Shown here: piece by piece, positions 1-9,666 of the stretch
How the letters are laid out: the number at the start of each line of letters is the position of its first letter
Position numbering within the stretch: the first letter of the stretch is position 1
Assembly: GCA_030077755.1 (NCBI GenBank)
Contig: JAQJZZ010000012.1
Span: forward strand, 62,001 to 126,000
Reading direction: 5' to 3'
Origin: Filosporella fistucella
Lineage: Eukaryota > Ascomycota > Leotiomycetes > Helotiales
DNA length: 64,000 bases
The notes under the pieces: model-generated
What the model was told of the DNA's origin: nothing
The model's input: the letters and a program-made list of their open reading frames with translations, nothing else
The model's database searches: none
Translations under genes and position numbers: made by a program

Positions 1-1590
1 TGGTGCTTGGTTTTGGTTTGGATTCTTTGGGCTGACGTTTGGTGGGGGCTTTTGAATTCCCCTTGGACTGTGCCGCACTCTGACTTGGGTCAACTGGATG
101 CCCGCTAGATGCCTCCATTCTGATCCCGACACCGACACAGTCGGTCCCCTTTGTCGCGATCCGTGGAAGGGTGGTGGACAGTCGATATTGCGATGGTGGA
201 GTGCAGTTGACGGAAAGCGGTGAGAAGTTGCAACAAGGTGTGGGACCTTGATAGACAGACGCTGTACAGGCTAGAATTTGAAATTGATCAGGTGACTGTA
301 CAAGTGCCACCCATTGTACAGTTCTGAAAACATGCAACCAGCCCGAAATAACATGCTATGATATGGGGTAATCATCATGTCTTCTAGTCTGGCCTATTCA
401 GAAGTATATCCTCCAACGTAATGCTTCGCAGATGGTGAAATGCTCGAGACACTCGTTCCTCTATCAATACTCACTACACCAGTTTCAGTTAAGCTTAATC
501 TCCGTCCCAGAAGCAATTCTCCCGGAAGGTGGACGACATCTGTCACATCCACTTTGCATGCATTAGATATCCGGCCATATAAGTGGAATAACTTGCTTTG
601 GCATCTTGAGATTGGGCAATCCCACTCTAGCAGCATTATGAGAACAGACAATTATGCTTGTGCACCGCGGTTGGCAGAATTGAGGCCCCTGGCTAGCGCT
701 CCATCATCCAAACCTGCGCTGCACGAGTGAAAAGCATGGTTTCTTTCGTACTCCTTCACTTGATCGCACATAATATCTTGGTCCCTTCGCTTGTATATTT
801 GTTTCCTTGTAATTTCGTAGGTGTCAAATTGATTCCACGTCCCAATGATGCCGAGGCTTTCATCGCATATACCCGTTCCAAGTTGACACCGGATAAGAAA
901 GTCTCACCTTATCAACATTAAGCTTTGTTGCAGCTATAGTAATTCATCGTCTCCTCTACCAGCTACAGGCCTACATGATATCTCCAGTGGCGTCGGTCAA
1001 GTGTATCTTCCTTATAACACTCCAACTCTCTTCGAACCACTGAACGGTGGAAATCTGATGGTGTCACTTGAAATCATCAACTCGAAAGGTCAGGGGCCTT
1101 GAAGTAAACAAAGAACACGAAACTCCCTGAGAGCGACTGGCAAAGCATTACTCAAATTATTTATAACAGGAAAAAGAAGACAATACATCTTGGAACCAAA
1201 CAATATGCCGTGCTCATCCTTCCGGTGATGGCATGATATAAGAGAGTGCCGGAGAGCAGGAACAGCATATTTCACGATCACCCAAGCCTTGATTCAGAAA
1301 TATTTTGAGTGGATAGATCTCTGAAAAAGCTTGTCTCCTTTCCACAGTCTACTAAGCAACTCGTGGAAGAACTTTGCGAGGAACCTGCCCGAGGATCGAC
1401 ACCCGTAGCCTAAAGAGATGGTTCGTCGCCCAAAATTCCCTATTCGGCATTCCGGATCAGCACTACTCAGCCCTGCACACCCTAAAAATACAGCGGATAA
1501 AGGTATCCGCCCCAGAGTATATACGTCAACGAGGGAAGGAGGTGAGCTTATTCTTTCTAGATTGCAAACGCGGATTTCCGTGTTGAGGCG
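1..1590. other. Gene-free stretch
   Basis: No reading frame here resembles a known family, has a plausible exon structure or shows a signal peptide. Short overlapping frames on both strands at 394-921 and 1090-1620 look like chance. It is probably the intergenic region upstream of the esterase gene, with the 5' flank of a gene lying off the left edge. Confidence 0.5.
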
Positions 1591-1600
1591 TATATAAAAT
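1591..1600 (+). promoter_or_regulatory. TATA box of the CE1 esterase gene
   Basis: The sequence TATATAAAAT lies 64 nt before the esterase ATG. That spacing suits a TATA-driven, probably regulated promoter with a short leader. The call rests on motif and position only. Confidence 0.5.
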
Positions 1601-1663
1601 AGAGTTCCTGAATGAAACAATTATCACTTCACTTTCGTCGCCTACTTCGTATATCTTGCCAAT

Positions 1664-2698
1664 ATGTTGACATCACTACTTTTTCTGCCGACTCTCGTAT
1701 CAGTTTCATTAGCAGCCTATGAAAATATCAGCATCACCAGCTCTGGTCTTCAACGATACTATCTCAAATCCCTCCCTCCAAATTTCTCTAAGGATACTCC
1801 AACAGCTCTCATCCTTTCCTACCACGGCGGAACGCGACAAGCAGAAGATCAATATAATCTTGATCGGCTATGGACAAAGTACTTCAATGATTTCGCCATT
1901 GTAGTGTATCCAAATGGAATTGATGTTTGTCTTTCTCTCATCTAAGGCAAATTCTCACAATTCTTAGGAAGTCTGGCAAGGTGTCCCGAATGTGACAACA
2001 AAAGATACCCAGCTCACCCTCGATATCATCTCCTCTCTCTCGTCCATCTACAAAATAGACGCTTCCCGTATTTACGCAACTGGTAAATCAGACGGGGGTG
2101 GATTCGTGGGTGTCCTCGCATGTGATGCGGTACTGTCTGCAAAAATAGCTGCCTTTGCCCCTGTGTCAGGAGCGTTCTATACGAAAAACGAAACGAAGTG
2201 TCAGCCAGCAACTATTGATGTACCATGTCACAATGCGCGAAAGAATATTCCGTTTTTAGAGTTCCATGGAGGGAATGATATAACGATAAAGTACCAAGGA
2301 GCGGGAAGAAAGCACGAGTGTGAACCAAGTATTCCAAATTATATTACGCAGTGGGCAGTGAGAGATGAGCTGGGCAGCACCAATCATACTGCTCCATTAA
2401 AAGGTAAGTCAACTTGAGAACGTCGAATGACATGAAAGCTGATGGAGATAGGCACTACTGATACGACAGTGTATACTTGGGGACAAGGAGAAGAAAAGGG
2501 ATTAGTGAGCCACATATATGACGAAAGTATTGGTCATGATTGGCCTGCCACAGTAAGCTCCTCTCTCTTTGTAGAGGACGCATCTGACAATTAAAGATCG
2601 CGAATGCAGATAATATTCGGAAAGACCATAAGCCTGCGGACTTCAATGCTTCGAGTATTATCATTGATTTCTTCAAGAAATACACGTTGAAGGAATAA
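1664..2698 (+). CDS. Secreted CE1-type feruloyl esterase / polyhydroxybutyrate depolymerase-like
   Basis: Four exons (1664-1924, 1968-2403, 2452-2552, 2597-2698) encode about 299 aa, with GT-AG introns of 43-48 nt. Residues 1-18 form a signal peptide (MLTSLLFLPTLVSVSLAA). The fold is an alpha/beta hydrolase of the esterase D / LpqC group, which includes fungal type C feruloyl esterases that release ferulic acid from plant arabinoxylan. The nucleophile lies in GKSDGGG; an HGG segment follows the first strands (SYHGGT); a candidate catalytic His is in IGHDWP near the C-terminus. Several Cys (CDA, KCQ, PCHN, HECEP) could form disulfides, as expected of an exported enzyme. The promoter has a good TATA box. 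The exact substrate cannot be told from sequence; acetyl xylan or feruloyl esters are the likeliest. Confidence 0.8.
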
Positions 2699-3021
2699 AT
2701 CACGAATTGGAGGTAACAATAGATTTTCTGCCCCCGACCCTGTCAAGTAACCAAATGCAGTTGCGTTATGCCGTGTACCTCCAATCTGTGCCTTTCAAAA
2801 ACGGAAAAAGAAATCTCAATTGAAGGACATGCGGACCATGCGAGAATTTGGAGATCCGACACAAACTAAAGTCTACAGCTGTTGTACATAGACAAAAGCC
2901 AAAACAAAGAGCTCGAGCACCAGCCGATTCAATAAGATGCTGGGCAATGCATCCTCTAATCCATCACCGTATTCTCGTTCTATCCCAAACTCCATGCACA
3001 ATGCATCATTCTATGTTATCA

Positions 3022-5223
3022 TTACTCAAATTCCTTGTCAACAGTCTCATAATGATCAAAGAAGCCCTTGAAGATCTTGACGCCCAAGCCAGGGTCCAAA
3101 GCACCAGTTGTTGCGCGTATAGAGTGCATGCTCAATTGAGCTATTCCAGCATCTACTGCTCTCACGCCCATAGCAGAACTCAACATTGGTCCAACAGTTC
3201 CACCACTTCTGGAATCATTTCGTATCTGAAATACTTGCAATTTGCAGTTACTCTTCTCGGCGATGCGGGTAAGAAGAGCAGTAGACACAGAATCAGTGGT
3301 CATATGTCCATTGCTATCAGCAGCAATCGTCAATCCCACATTCAGACGTGGTGCATGGTTCTCAAGATATGAACCCAGGAAGTTTGGATTGACAGCATGG
3401 GTGACATCTGCTGAAATAAGGAAGGAGTTGGCGTATGTTTGTTGTACGATATTTGCACTAGACCCCGACTGCGAAAATGATTCGGAGATTCTCTCGACGC
3501 TGCCAGGTAGGAAATTTCCCTTTGCACCCTGCCGAAGCAATGACCCTATCTCCTCGTCGTCAAATACGCCTACCAACTTGATGATTGAATCATCCTTCGA
3601 TTGATCTGCAGTGGATGCGAGAAGGCCTTCCATAGCTGCCCATGAGCAGATCTTATCATCGATTCGACCTCCAAATATGAATTCCTTTTCCAGTCCTCCA
3701 GTTTGGCAGGGTTGTGTATCGAAGAGCTCCAGTTCCCAATTCACGATCGAAGAGTAATCTTGAATACTGAGCTCTCCAGCGATAGCACGGAGAAGTTTGG
3801 GTGGTTGTGTCGCAGCAAAGGTTCCTTCCCCACCTAATGTCAGGTTCCTGAATTCCTCATCCACTACACCGATATCTGAGTTATCAAGCCCGATGATAGG
3901 AACGGCTTGAGTTTCGGCATTATTTGTCCCAAGCATGCCAACGCCAAAATGAGGGGCAAGTGTAGGAATTTTCGCAACTGCAAAATGTTAGAGCTTACTA
4001 TATCAAGAACATTGTACGTACTTGGCCACCCAAGCTTCACCAGTTTGGTCACAATCTTGCCAGTTGTTGCGTCCTTGACTAGAACCCGACCACCAATGCC
4101 AAGATCTCTATCCCACCAGGTTGTGTTTAGGCCCCCGGCGTATGGTGCAACACCAAGTTGGACATAACCAGCAGATGTCTTCTTATTGCTGATAGGCTTA
4201 AGTCGTGCAGTCAAAGCATCAACGTGGCCTGCTACCATTGCAATTCCATTCCCACTCTTGTATTTGTCTCCCACAGCAAATGCTATCAGTGAACTTCCAT
4301 TCCTTGTGACGTAGTATTTTCCCCCAGCCTCCAGAGACCAAGATTTACGTTCAGATAACTGTTTAGGTTAGTATATGCAGTAAACATTAGACAACGCTTA
4401 CCTTTTGAAATCCAGATGCCTCCAGCTTTCCCTCGAAATAGTCTACCGCATGGAAAACAGTAGGATTGTTCGTCAAGAAATCGCAGAAAGGTTGTGTGTA
4501 TGCCTCTGGAATTTTCAAGGCACTGCCTTCTTTGTTCAAACCCTTTGTGATCAAACTCTGCGGTGCAGAGTTCCATACTTTCACATTAGCAAAGCCAGGG
4601 ACGTTCTTGATATCCTCTTGATCTTGTCCTGTTGATTGTGATCTCAACTCTGCGAGCTTCTCCTGAAAATGGTCGTTGAGACTCTTAGGTACTTCCACTG
4701 GCTTCCCCATTCTGGTATGTAAACTTCCTTCTGCCCGTTTGTAACCCCAAATTTCAGGTCCATGGTTCACCTCATTCACTCGACTGCGGGGAGGCTGATT
4801 TGGTACATGGAGCATCGCAGGTTCTCTGGCATTCGTCTCCCCAACCGTCCGTCTGTAGACCATGGTAGGTGTCCCACTCTCTTCCTCGGCGCGACATCTC
4901 AGTTGCCGTTCAGTAGCAACTTGAGACTCGAGTTCTAATATACGTCGTCTCATTGCAGCTACATTTTCGTCGTCGGAGTTGTTTCTTGGGTCGGTTCTGA
5001 GTGATGAATTACTCACACTCCCTCGAAGAGAGTTGGTACCGTTGCGGACCATATTGATTATAGGGCGTCGCAGGACGAGAAAGTCGTATGTGGGAGATTC
5101 GTAAAGTAGCAGTATGCCAGAAGGGTTGTAGAGCTGGAAAGAAGGTCTGCAGTGCAGGTGATGTCGGTGGTAGCCGCGGTGTTTGTATTGACATTGAGAT
5201 AAGGTAGCGTTGGAGTGGGACAT
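3022..5223 (-). CDS. APE1: Vacuolar aminopeptidase I (peptidase family M18)
   Basis: Three exons on the minus strand (5223-4402, 4358-4022, 3977-3022) give 704 aa from the first ATG, or 647 aa from the ATG at 5052. The lower start is preferred, because the first 57 residues look non-conserved. M18 enzymes are dodecameric di-zinc aminopeptidases that trim neutral or acidic N-termini; yeast Ape1 reaches the vacuole by the Cvt/autophagy route. Metal and catalytic motifs are visible: VAGHVDA (His ligand), GGRIDDK (Asp), FDDEEIGS (Glu pair), SADVTHAVNPNF, and a late SMHSIR His. The N-terminal region before the catalytic domain is unusually long and holds a predicted coiled coil (AAMRRRILELESQVATERQL), possibly the assembly propeptide. 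Frames join cleanly at both introns. Family confidence is high; the start is uncertain. Confidence 0.85.
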
Positions 5224-5698
5224 GCTAGTGTAGCTCCCCTGTAACCATGTGGGCTCGGAGGCATGATTGCAGGGACTCGATACAGTAACGTACTCTGCCG
5301 GCGAAACATTTCGCTACGGAACTGCCTGGCGTCAAAGATTTCAGTCGAGTGACCTTCCTGCCACCTCCACGAAGCAAGATATCACTCCTCTTTGGCACAT
5401 TTTGGGAAATTTACAAATTTGGATTGCACGTTTCAAATGTTGGTTCTCTCATATGTTCATGCTTCTTCAAATTCCATACCAAAAATCAATTTTCCAGTGT
5501 CACCGTCGATCCAAATGCCTTAACCGCCATGAAGATTTCAGCAGCACAATGCAACGCGATGCAAACGAAAGCAAGTCCATTCTCAGCAGAGATATCTCCA
5601 ACTTCTAGTCATCTCGATCGTGTCGATGGAGGTGGTGAGGTCGCTCATATTCATTGCTTTCTCAAATTAACGAATATACTCACAGGCGGCCCAAGGAC

Positions 5699-6176
5699 TT
5701 ACGGGTCATATTTTTCAGCATGATGTTTCCGAACGTAATGATCATCATACATGTTCTCAACATTCTCCTTTGCGTGTCGCTTCGCCTTTTCTTTGTCAAT
5801 GTAATCTAAACCCTTGGTTTCAATTAACTTGTCGATTTCTGCTCCAGCGATGCCGACGAGGAGTTCCTTTGCAAATGCATGAGAGACTGGTTTGCCTTTG
5901 AACTGGTTAGTAAGGTATATATTTGAAATTCCCCATTGAGGAGAGTATAGCTTGCCCTTACCCTCCTTTCTTTGCTTGTCCTCAAACAGCTTGAAGGCTC
6001 CGAATGATGCTGCGCCAGCTAAAGCTTCGTGACTGAAGTGGGCTTCATGGTGGAACTTTTGATCTGGGTCTCGAGATTTCTTGTAGGCGTCTTCTGATTC
6101 TCCTGGCTTTTGTTTTAGTACCGATTTGGTCATTTAAGGCTACCGGTTGACAATGCTTACCCCAACCGAATGGCAT
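5699..6176 (-). CDS. CipC-like stress/antibiotic-response protein (DUF3759)
   Basis: Exon 1 (6176-6161) encodes only MPFGW plus one base. Exon 2 (6102-5699) carries the rest, 139 aa in total. The splice joins MPFGWG to ESEDAYKK, which restores the short N-terminus typical of CipC proteins. These are small, soluble, His/Lys-rich cytosolic proteins of filamentous fungi, named for induction by concanamycin in Aspergillus; the biochemical role is unknown. Typical features are HHEAHFSHEALAGAASFGAF, a Gly/Ala-rich helix (LLVGIAGAEIDKL) and a basic C-terminus (KRHAKENVENMYDDHY). The stop codon sits inside a perfect GTAAGT donor, so an alternative longer C-terminus is possible. The upstream 0.9 kb is shared with a divergent hydrolase-like gene. 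Confidence 0.75.
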
Positions 6177-7065
6177 TTTGATTAAGATTTGAGTTGCTTC
6201 AAGTTAGAGTGAGCTGGAAGATTGGGAGCGATGCTGGGTGTCGTGTTTTGTTATATGTATTTGGATTGTTAGTTGTTGAAGTTGGAGATTTAAGGGAGAG
6301 GGCGGTCTTTAATATACTCCAGGGTCATGATTATTGAGGTGGTGAATCTCTGTCATCACACCACTTACATTACACAATTTATTCAGTTGGGAGCTGCTAC
6401 CATTCACAGCAGCCCTGGCCATGCAGCCGAACCTTCCACTTGGAATTTCAAGCTCACACCACCCATCACACTGATGCTTGCAGCTGATCCATGTCTGATA
6501 AGTGTATTTACCGTAGCTTGTGGTACTTGAGTGATGAATAGGTAGTAGAACGTAACATAAGACTGCTCAAAATCATGAAAATCCGAGAGCATTCAGGATG
6601 AAGTGCCGTATCTCTATGAAATCAGGTCTCTGTCAAGCATGAGAGGAGATGCTTTTGGTAGCAGATCACGTGAAAATGATGCCTCTTCGACTCAACCGAT
6701 GACATTCAACATGGCGAACTCATGAAACAGCCGTCGAATGGCAGATGATTACAATGACAATTATCTGCTACGATCGCTTGGCTGTTATCTTGTTTTTCTG
6801 CTGGGTAGAATAGTGATAATACAACTCTCTATTGTGTCAACCTTATTCGCTTAACATTTTATCTCAGAACCAGCTTCCAGGAGAATAAATTCAACAACAA
6901 GAAGTTCATTCTCACCGACTCAATTCGAATAATCGTAGCACAGGTACCACCCACTAACCGGAATCCTTTGGACTTGACATCAGCGACCCATCTTGGAACT
7001 GGGCATTCTAACAATAAAGCTGCATAGCTGCAGATCAGAACATACAACCCACCGTACCATCTAAA
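6177..7065. other. Divergent intergenic region
   Basis: This 0.9 kb stretch separates the CipC-like gene (minus) from the hydrolase-like gene (plus). No convincing coding frame is present. It should hold both promoters; no specific element was identified. Confidence 0.5.
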
Positions 7066-7785
7066 ATGGGCCGCATCCCATTACTCTCAGAATTTCCACC
7101 GAATATTACTCTCTCGATAGTTTCGCCTTCCAAAGGTTCGCCCATTAACGTCCTCCTTCTACTTCATGGCCTCGGCGACACACACACCTCTTTCACAACT
7201 CTCGCCAAAAACCTTAACCTCCCAGAAACAGTCTGCCTCTCTCTTCGTGGGCCAAACCCCATCCCTCCCTTATTTACTGGCTCTGATACCCCTGCTTTCC
7301 ATTGGGGAGATGATGTGCTAGTCGATGAGAGCAGAGGAGAAATAGAAATGGATGCCGGATTCAACACAATAGAGAGAATGCTTGGCACTGTGAAAGAGGT
7401 GTTGTCAAAATGTGGGTTCAAGGAACGAGAAATCGTGTTCTTTGGTTTTGGTCAGGGAGGGATGGCAGCTTTGGATTTTGTCGCCCGAAACCCAGAAGTT
7501 GAGTACGGAGGGGTGGTATCGATTGGTGGTCGATTACCAAGTACTTCGACTGGAGAAAAAGGCAAGACTCCGGTTCTGGTTTGTGCTGGCAGCAAGAGTA
7601 CCCTAGTAACTAGAAGCGCTGTGGACAAGTTGAAAGAGCGATTTGGGGATTTTGAGTATGTGAAGTGGGCAAAAGCAGACGATTCCATGATGAAGAACAG
7701 AGATGAGATGATGCCAATCATGAAATTCTTTGCGAGGAGGTTAAGGAGTAGGGCAGGTGTACCAGAAGGCGCAGTGGAAGTTTAG
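7066..7785 (+). CDS. Acyl-protein-thioesterase-like alpha/beta hydrolase lacking catalytic residues
   Basis: A single-exon gene of 239 aa. The fold matches the phospholipase/carboxylesterase (acyl-protein thioesterase) family: VLLLLHGLGDT with the oxyanion-hole HGLGD at 34-38, a Trp-containing segment (FHWGDD), the nucleophile-elbow strand and the C-terminal PVLVCAGS strand. The elbow reads GFGQGG at 127-132, so Gly129 replaces the catalytic Ser of GxSxG. The usual catalytic Asp position (GSKSTLV, Ser178) is Ser, and the catalytic His position lies in ADDSMMK (205-210) with no His nearby. The frame is intact with no lesions, so this looks like a preserved pseudoenzyme or binding protein, not a decayed gene. 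It is convergent with TRM61. What it binds is unknown. Confidence 0.8.
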   Translation: MGRIPLLSEFPPNITLSIVSPSKGSPINVLLLLHGLGDTHTSFTTLAKNLNLPETVCLSLRGPNPIPPLFTGSDTPAFHWGDDVLVDESRGEIEMDAGFNTIERMLGTVKEVLSKCGFKEREIVFFGFGQGGMAALDFVARNPEVEYGGVVSIGGRLPSTSTGEKGKTPVLVCAGSKSTLVTRSAVDKLKERFGDFEYVKWAKADDSMMKNRDEMMPIMKFFARRLRSRAGVPEGAVEV

Positions 7786-7918
7786 ATGGACTGACGGGGG
7801 GAGTTTGGGATTGCATTTGTTGGCGTTAATATAGGTCGGTGTCACGGCAAGCATGAATGATATAGGCGGATGATAGATTTCATGTTTGAGGCAATGATTT
7901 GAAGTCCAAGCTAATACT

Positions 7919-9505
7919 CTACTCCAAATCCATGGTATCTTCTGCCCCGGCAATCCCATCTACCTCGTCTGTTTCTTTCACGGTTGATTCTTTCCTAGCA
8001 TCCTGTTGCGCTTGTCTCTCGGCTCTTTCTGCTCTCTTTCTAGCTTTCTTACCCATAGGAACAGCAGCTCCAGGCTCAGGCCTCTCATCTAGTCTAGGCT
8101 TGACCGCCCACTTCACAAGGGCTTGTCTCTCATCCTCCTCACTCCATTCTCTTGGTAGTATAGCAAAGACAAGATAACTCGTATGTGTCTTTACATCCGG
8201 CTCTGTTCTATGCACCAATCTGCCATCCTTGTACACCTTCCTCTCTACCAAGCTCTCAATTATTTTATCACGGTTGTTTGGATTGACTCTGTCCCGCTTT
8301 GGGATGCCCGAAGTCTCACCAGTCTCGTGGAATTGTTTGAAATTCCCCTCAACTTCTTTTAGTCGCGCAACGGCTTCATCTACAGAGGCAGGTGTCGTTT
8401 GCAACCCTCTCTGTGCACCATTATCAATCCCAATTCTCTCTCTGCGGATCTCAAATCTCTTCTGAGATACCTCAACCATCTCAATATCTACCCAGCCCAA
8501 TTGTCGCATGACGGACACCGTCTTTTGGACCTGCTCGATGCATGGAGAGAATGTACAAATATGTACTGGATGGGTTAAGCTCAGAGGCGAAATGAAAGGC
8601 TGCTCTTCACCCGCAGCATCATTGGATTGCTTTGTTAGGCGTGATCTCGACAGATGTGGTAACGCAATCCAGGGGGCAGGAAGATCCAGAAAAATAGCCT
8701 CAGCGCCTGGGCTTTGTCCATTGACCAGAAATCCATCCTCACAAACGTCCCGGTGTGTAATCTCAACTATTCCATCCAAACCATGATCTTGAATCTCTTT
8801 CTGCAACTTTTCGTGCCTCTGCTCATGGAATTCGAAACTCCAGACCTTTCCTAGCTTTCTTTTTTTACTCAGCGGTTCAGCGTTTGCGTCTGGATATCCA
8901 CTGTATACAGCTCTGGCAGACGCATGCGTGAAAGATCCACTTCCAGCTCCAGCCTCGATCAGACTCGTTCCAGGTCTTGCTCGTATTCTGTGCAAAATAT
9001 AGCTATAATCGGGTGTGTAGACAACTTGTGTTCGATGAGGTAGTGAACTCGTCCAGTTTTCTGGAGTAGGAGGTAGTAAATGTATGAATCCACTCGACGC
9101 AGCTACTGTCTCCTTTTCTTCTTTCGCACTGCTTGGTGTGGTGACTTCTTCTGGTCGAACCTTTCCAGCGTCCATCTCCAATTTTGGGGACTTGTTCTGG
9201 GTATCCTCTCGTCCATCATCTCGTTTTCTCTTCTTGTCCGCACCCTTTCCACGACGTCCTCTTGAACCAGTGTCGACAATTGAAGCTCTCACTTGGCTCC
9301 CCCATTTTAATCCAATCAAAGTAGTGTGTGGGAAGGACCCAAATCGAGTATTAACAACCTTCCCCTCCGAATAGCCTTCATCGTCCTCGTCATGGTCTTT
9401 GAGTATTGTGGGAATTTGTAGATCTCTTTTGAGGTGTATGATTGACAATTGATCTGCGGACGAGATATTCCCCGGATAGAGGAACGGCGACGTCTTAGTA
9501 GCCAT
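7919..9505 (-). CDS. TRM61: tRNA (adenine-58-N1)-methyltransferase catalytic subunit
   Basis: A single exon of 528 aa. TRM61 (GCD14), with TRM6, makes m1A58 in the T-loop of tRNAs, which is essential for initiator tRNA-Met stability in yeast. The Rossmann methyltransferase core starts with the SAM-binding motif EAGAGSGSFTHAS, preceded by VVYTPDYSYILHRIRARPG, typical of the TrmI/GCD14 family. The catalytic-region motif FLDLPAPW and the following VHICTFSPCIEQVQ are present. Residues about 80-140 are a charged, low-complexity insertion (RRGKGADKKRKRDD) that could carry nuclear localisation signals and that makes the protein longer than yeast Trm61. The gene is head-to-head with cysteinyl-tRNA synthetase across a 161-nt gap, so two tRNA genes share a bidirectional promoter. 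Confidence 0.93.
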   Translation of the reverse strand: MATKTSPFLYPGNISSADQLSIIHLKRDLQIPTILKDHDEDDEGYSEGKVVNTRFGSFPHTTLIGLKWGSQVRASIVDTGSRGRRGKGADKKRKRDDGREDTQNKSPKLEMDAGKVRPEEVTTPSSAKEEKETVAASSGFIHLLPPTPENWTSSLPHRTQVVYTPDYSYILHRIRARPGTSLIEAGAGSGSFTHASARAVYSGYPDANAEPLSKKRKLGKVWSFEFHEQRHEKLQKEIQDHGLDGIVEITHRDVCEDGFLVNGQSPGAEAIFLDLPAPWIALPHLSRSRLTKQSNDAAGEEQPFISPLSLTHPVHICTFSPCIEQVQKTVSVMRQLGWVDIEMVEVSQKRFEIRRERIGIDNGAQRGLQTTPASVDEAVARLKEVEGNFKQFHETGETSGIPKRDRVNPNNRDKIIESLVERKVYKDGRLVHRTEPDVKTHTSYLVFAILPREWSEEDERQALVKWAVKPRLDERPEPGAAVPMGKKARKRAERAERQAQQDARKESTVKETDEVDGIAGAEDTMDLE

Positions 9506-9666
9506 TGTTGCTGGTTGCGCAACAATGGCCGACTCCTAGAAATAATCTCGTTCAGACAAGGCTGAGATTTTCAAAATTTAGCGTGCTTCCTGCCGAATTG
9601 CGTTCCGCCTGATTGACTCAACCTTCCACAAAGAACAGTCACTCGAATATTATGCGCGACGGCTGA
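9506..9666. promoter_or_regulatory. Bidirectional promoter of TRM61 and cysteinyl-tRNA synthetase
   Basis: Only 161 nt separate the two divergent start codons, so both promoters must overlap here. No TATA box is obvious, which fits housekeeping genes. This is inferred from spacing. Confidence 0.5.
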
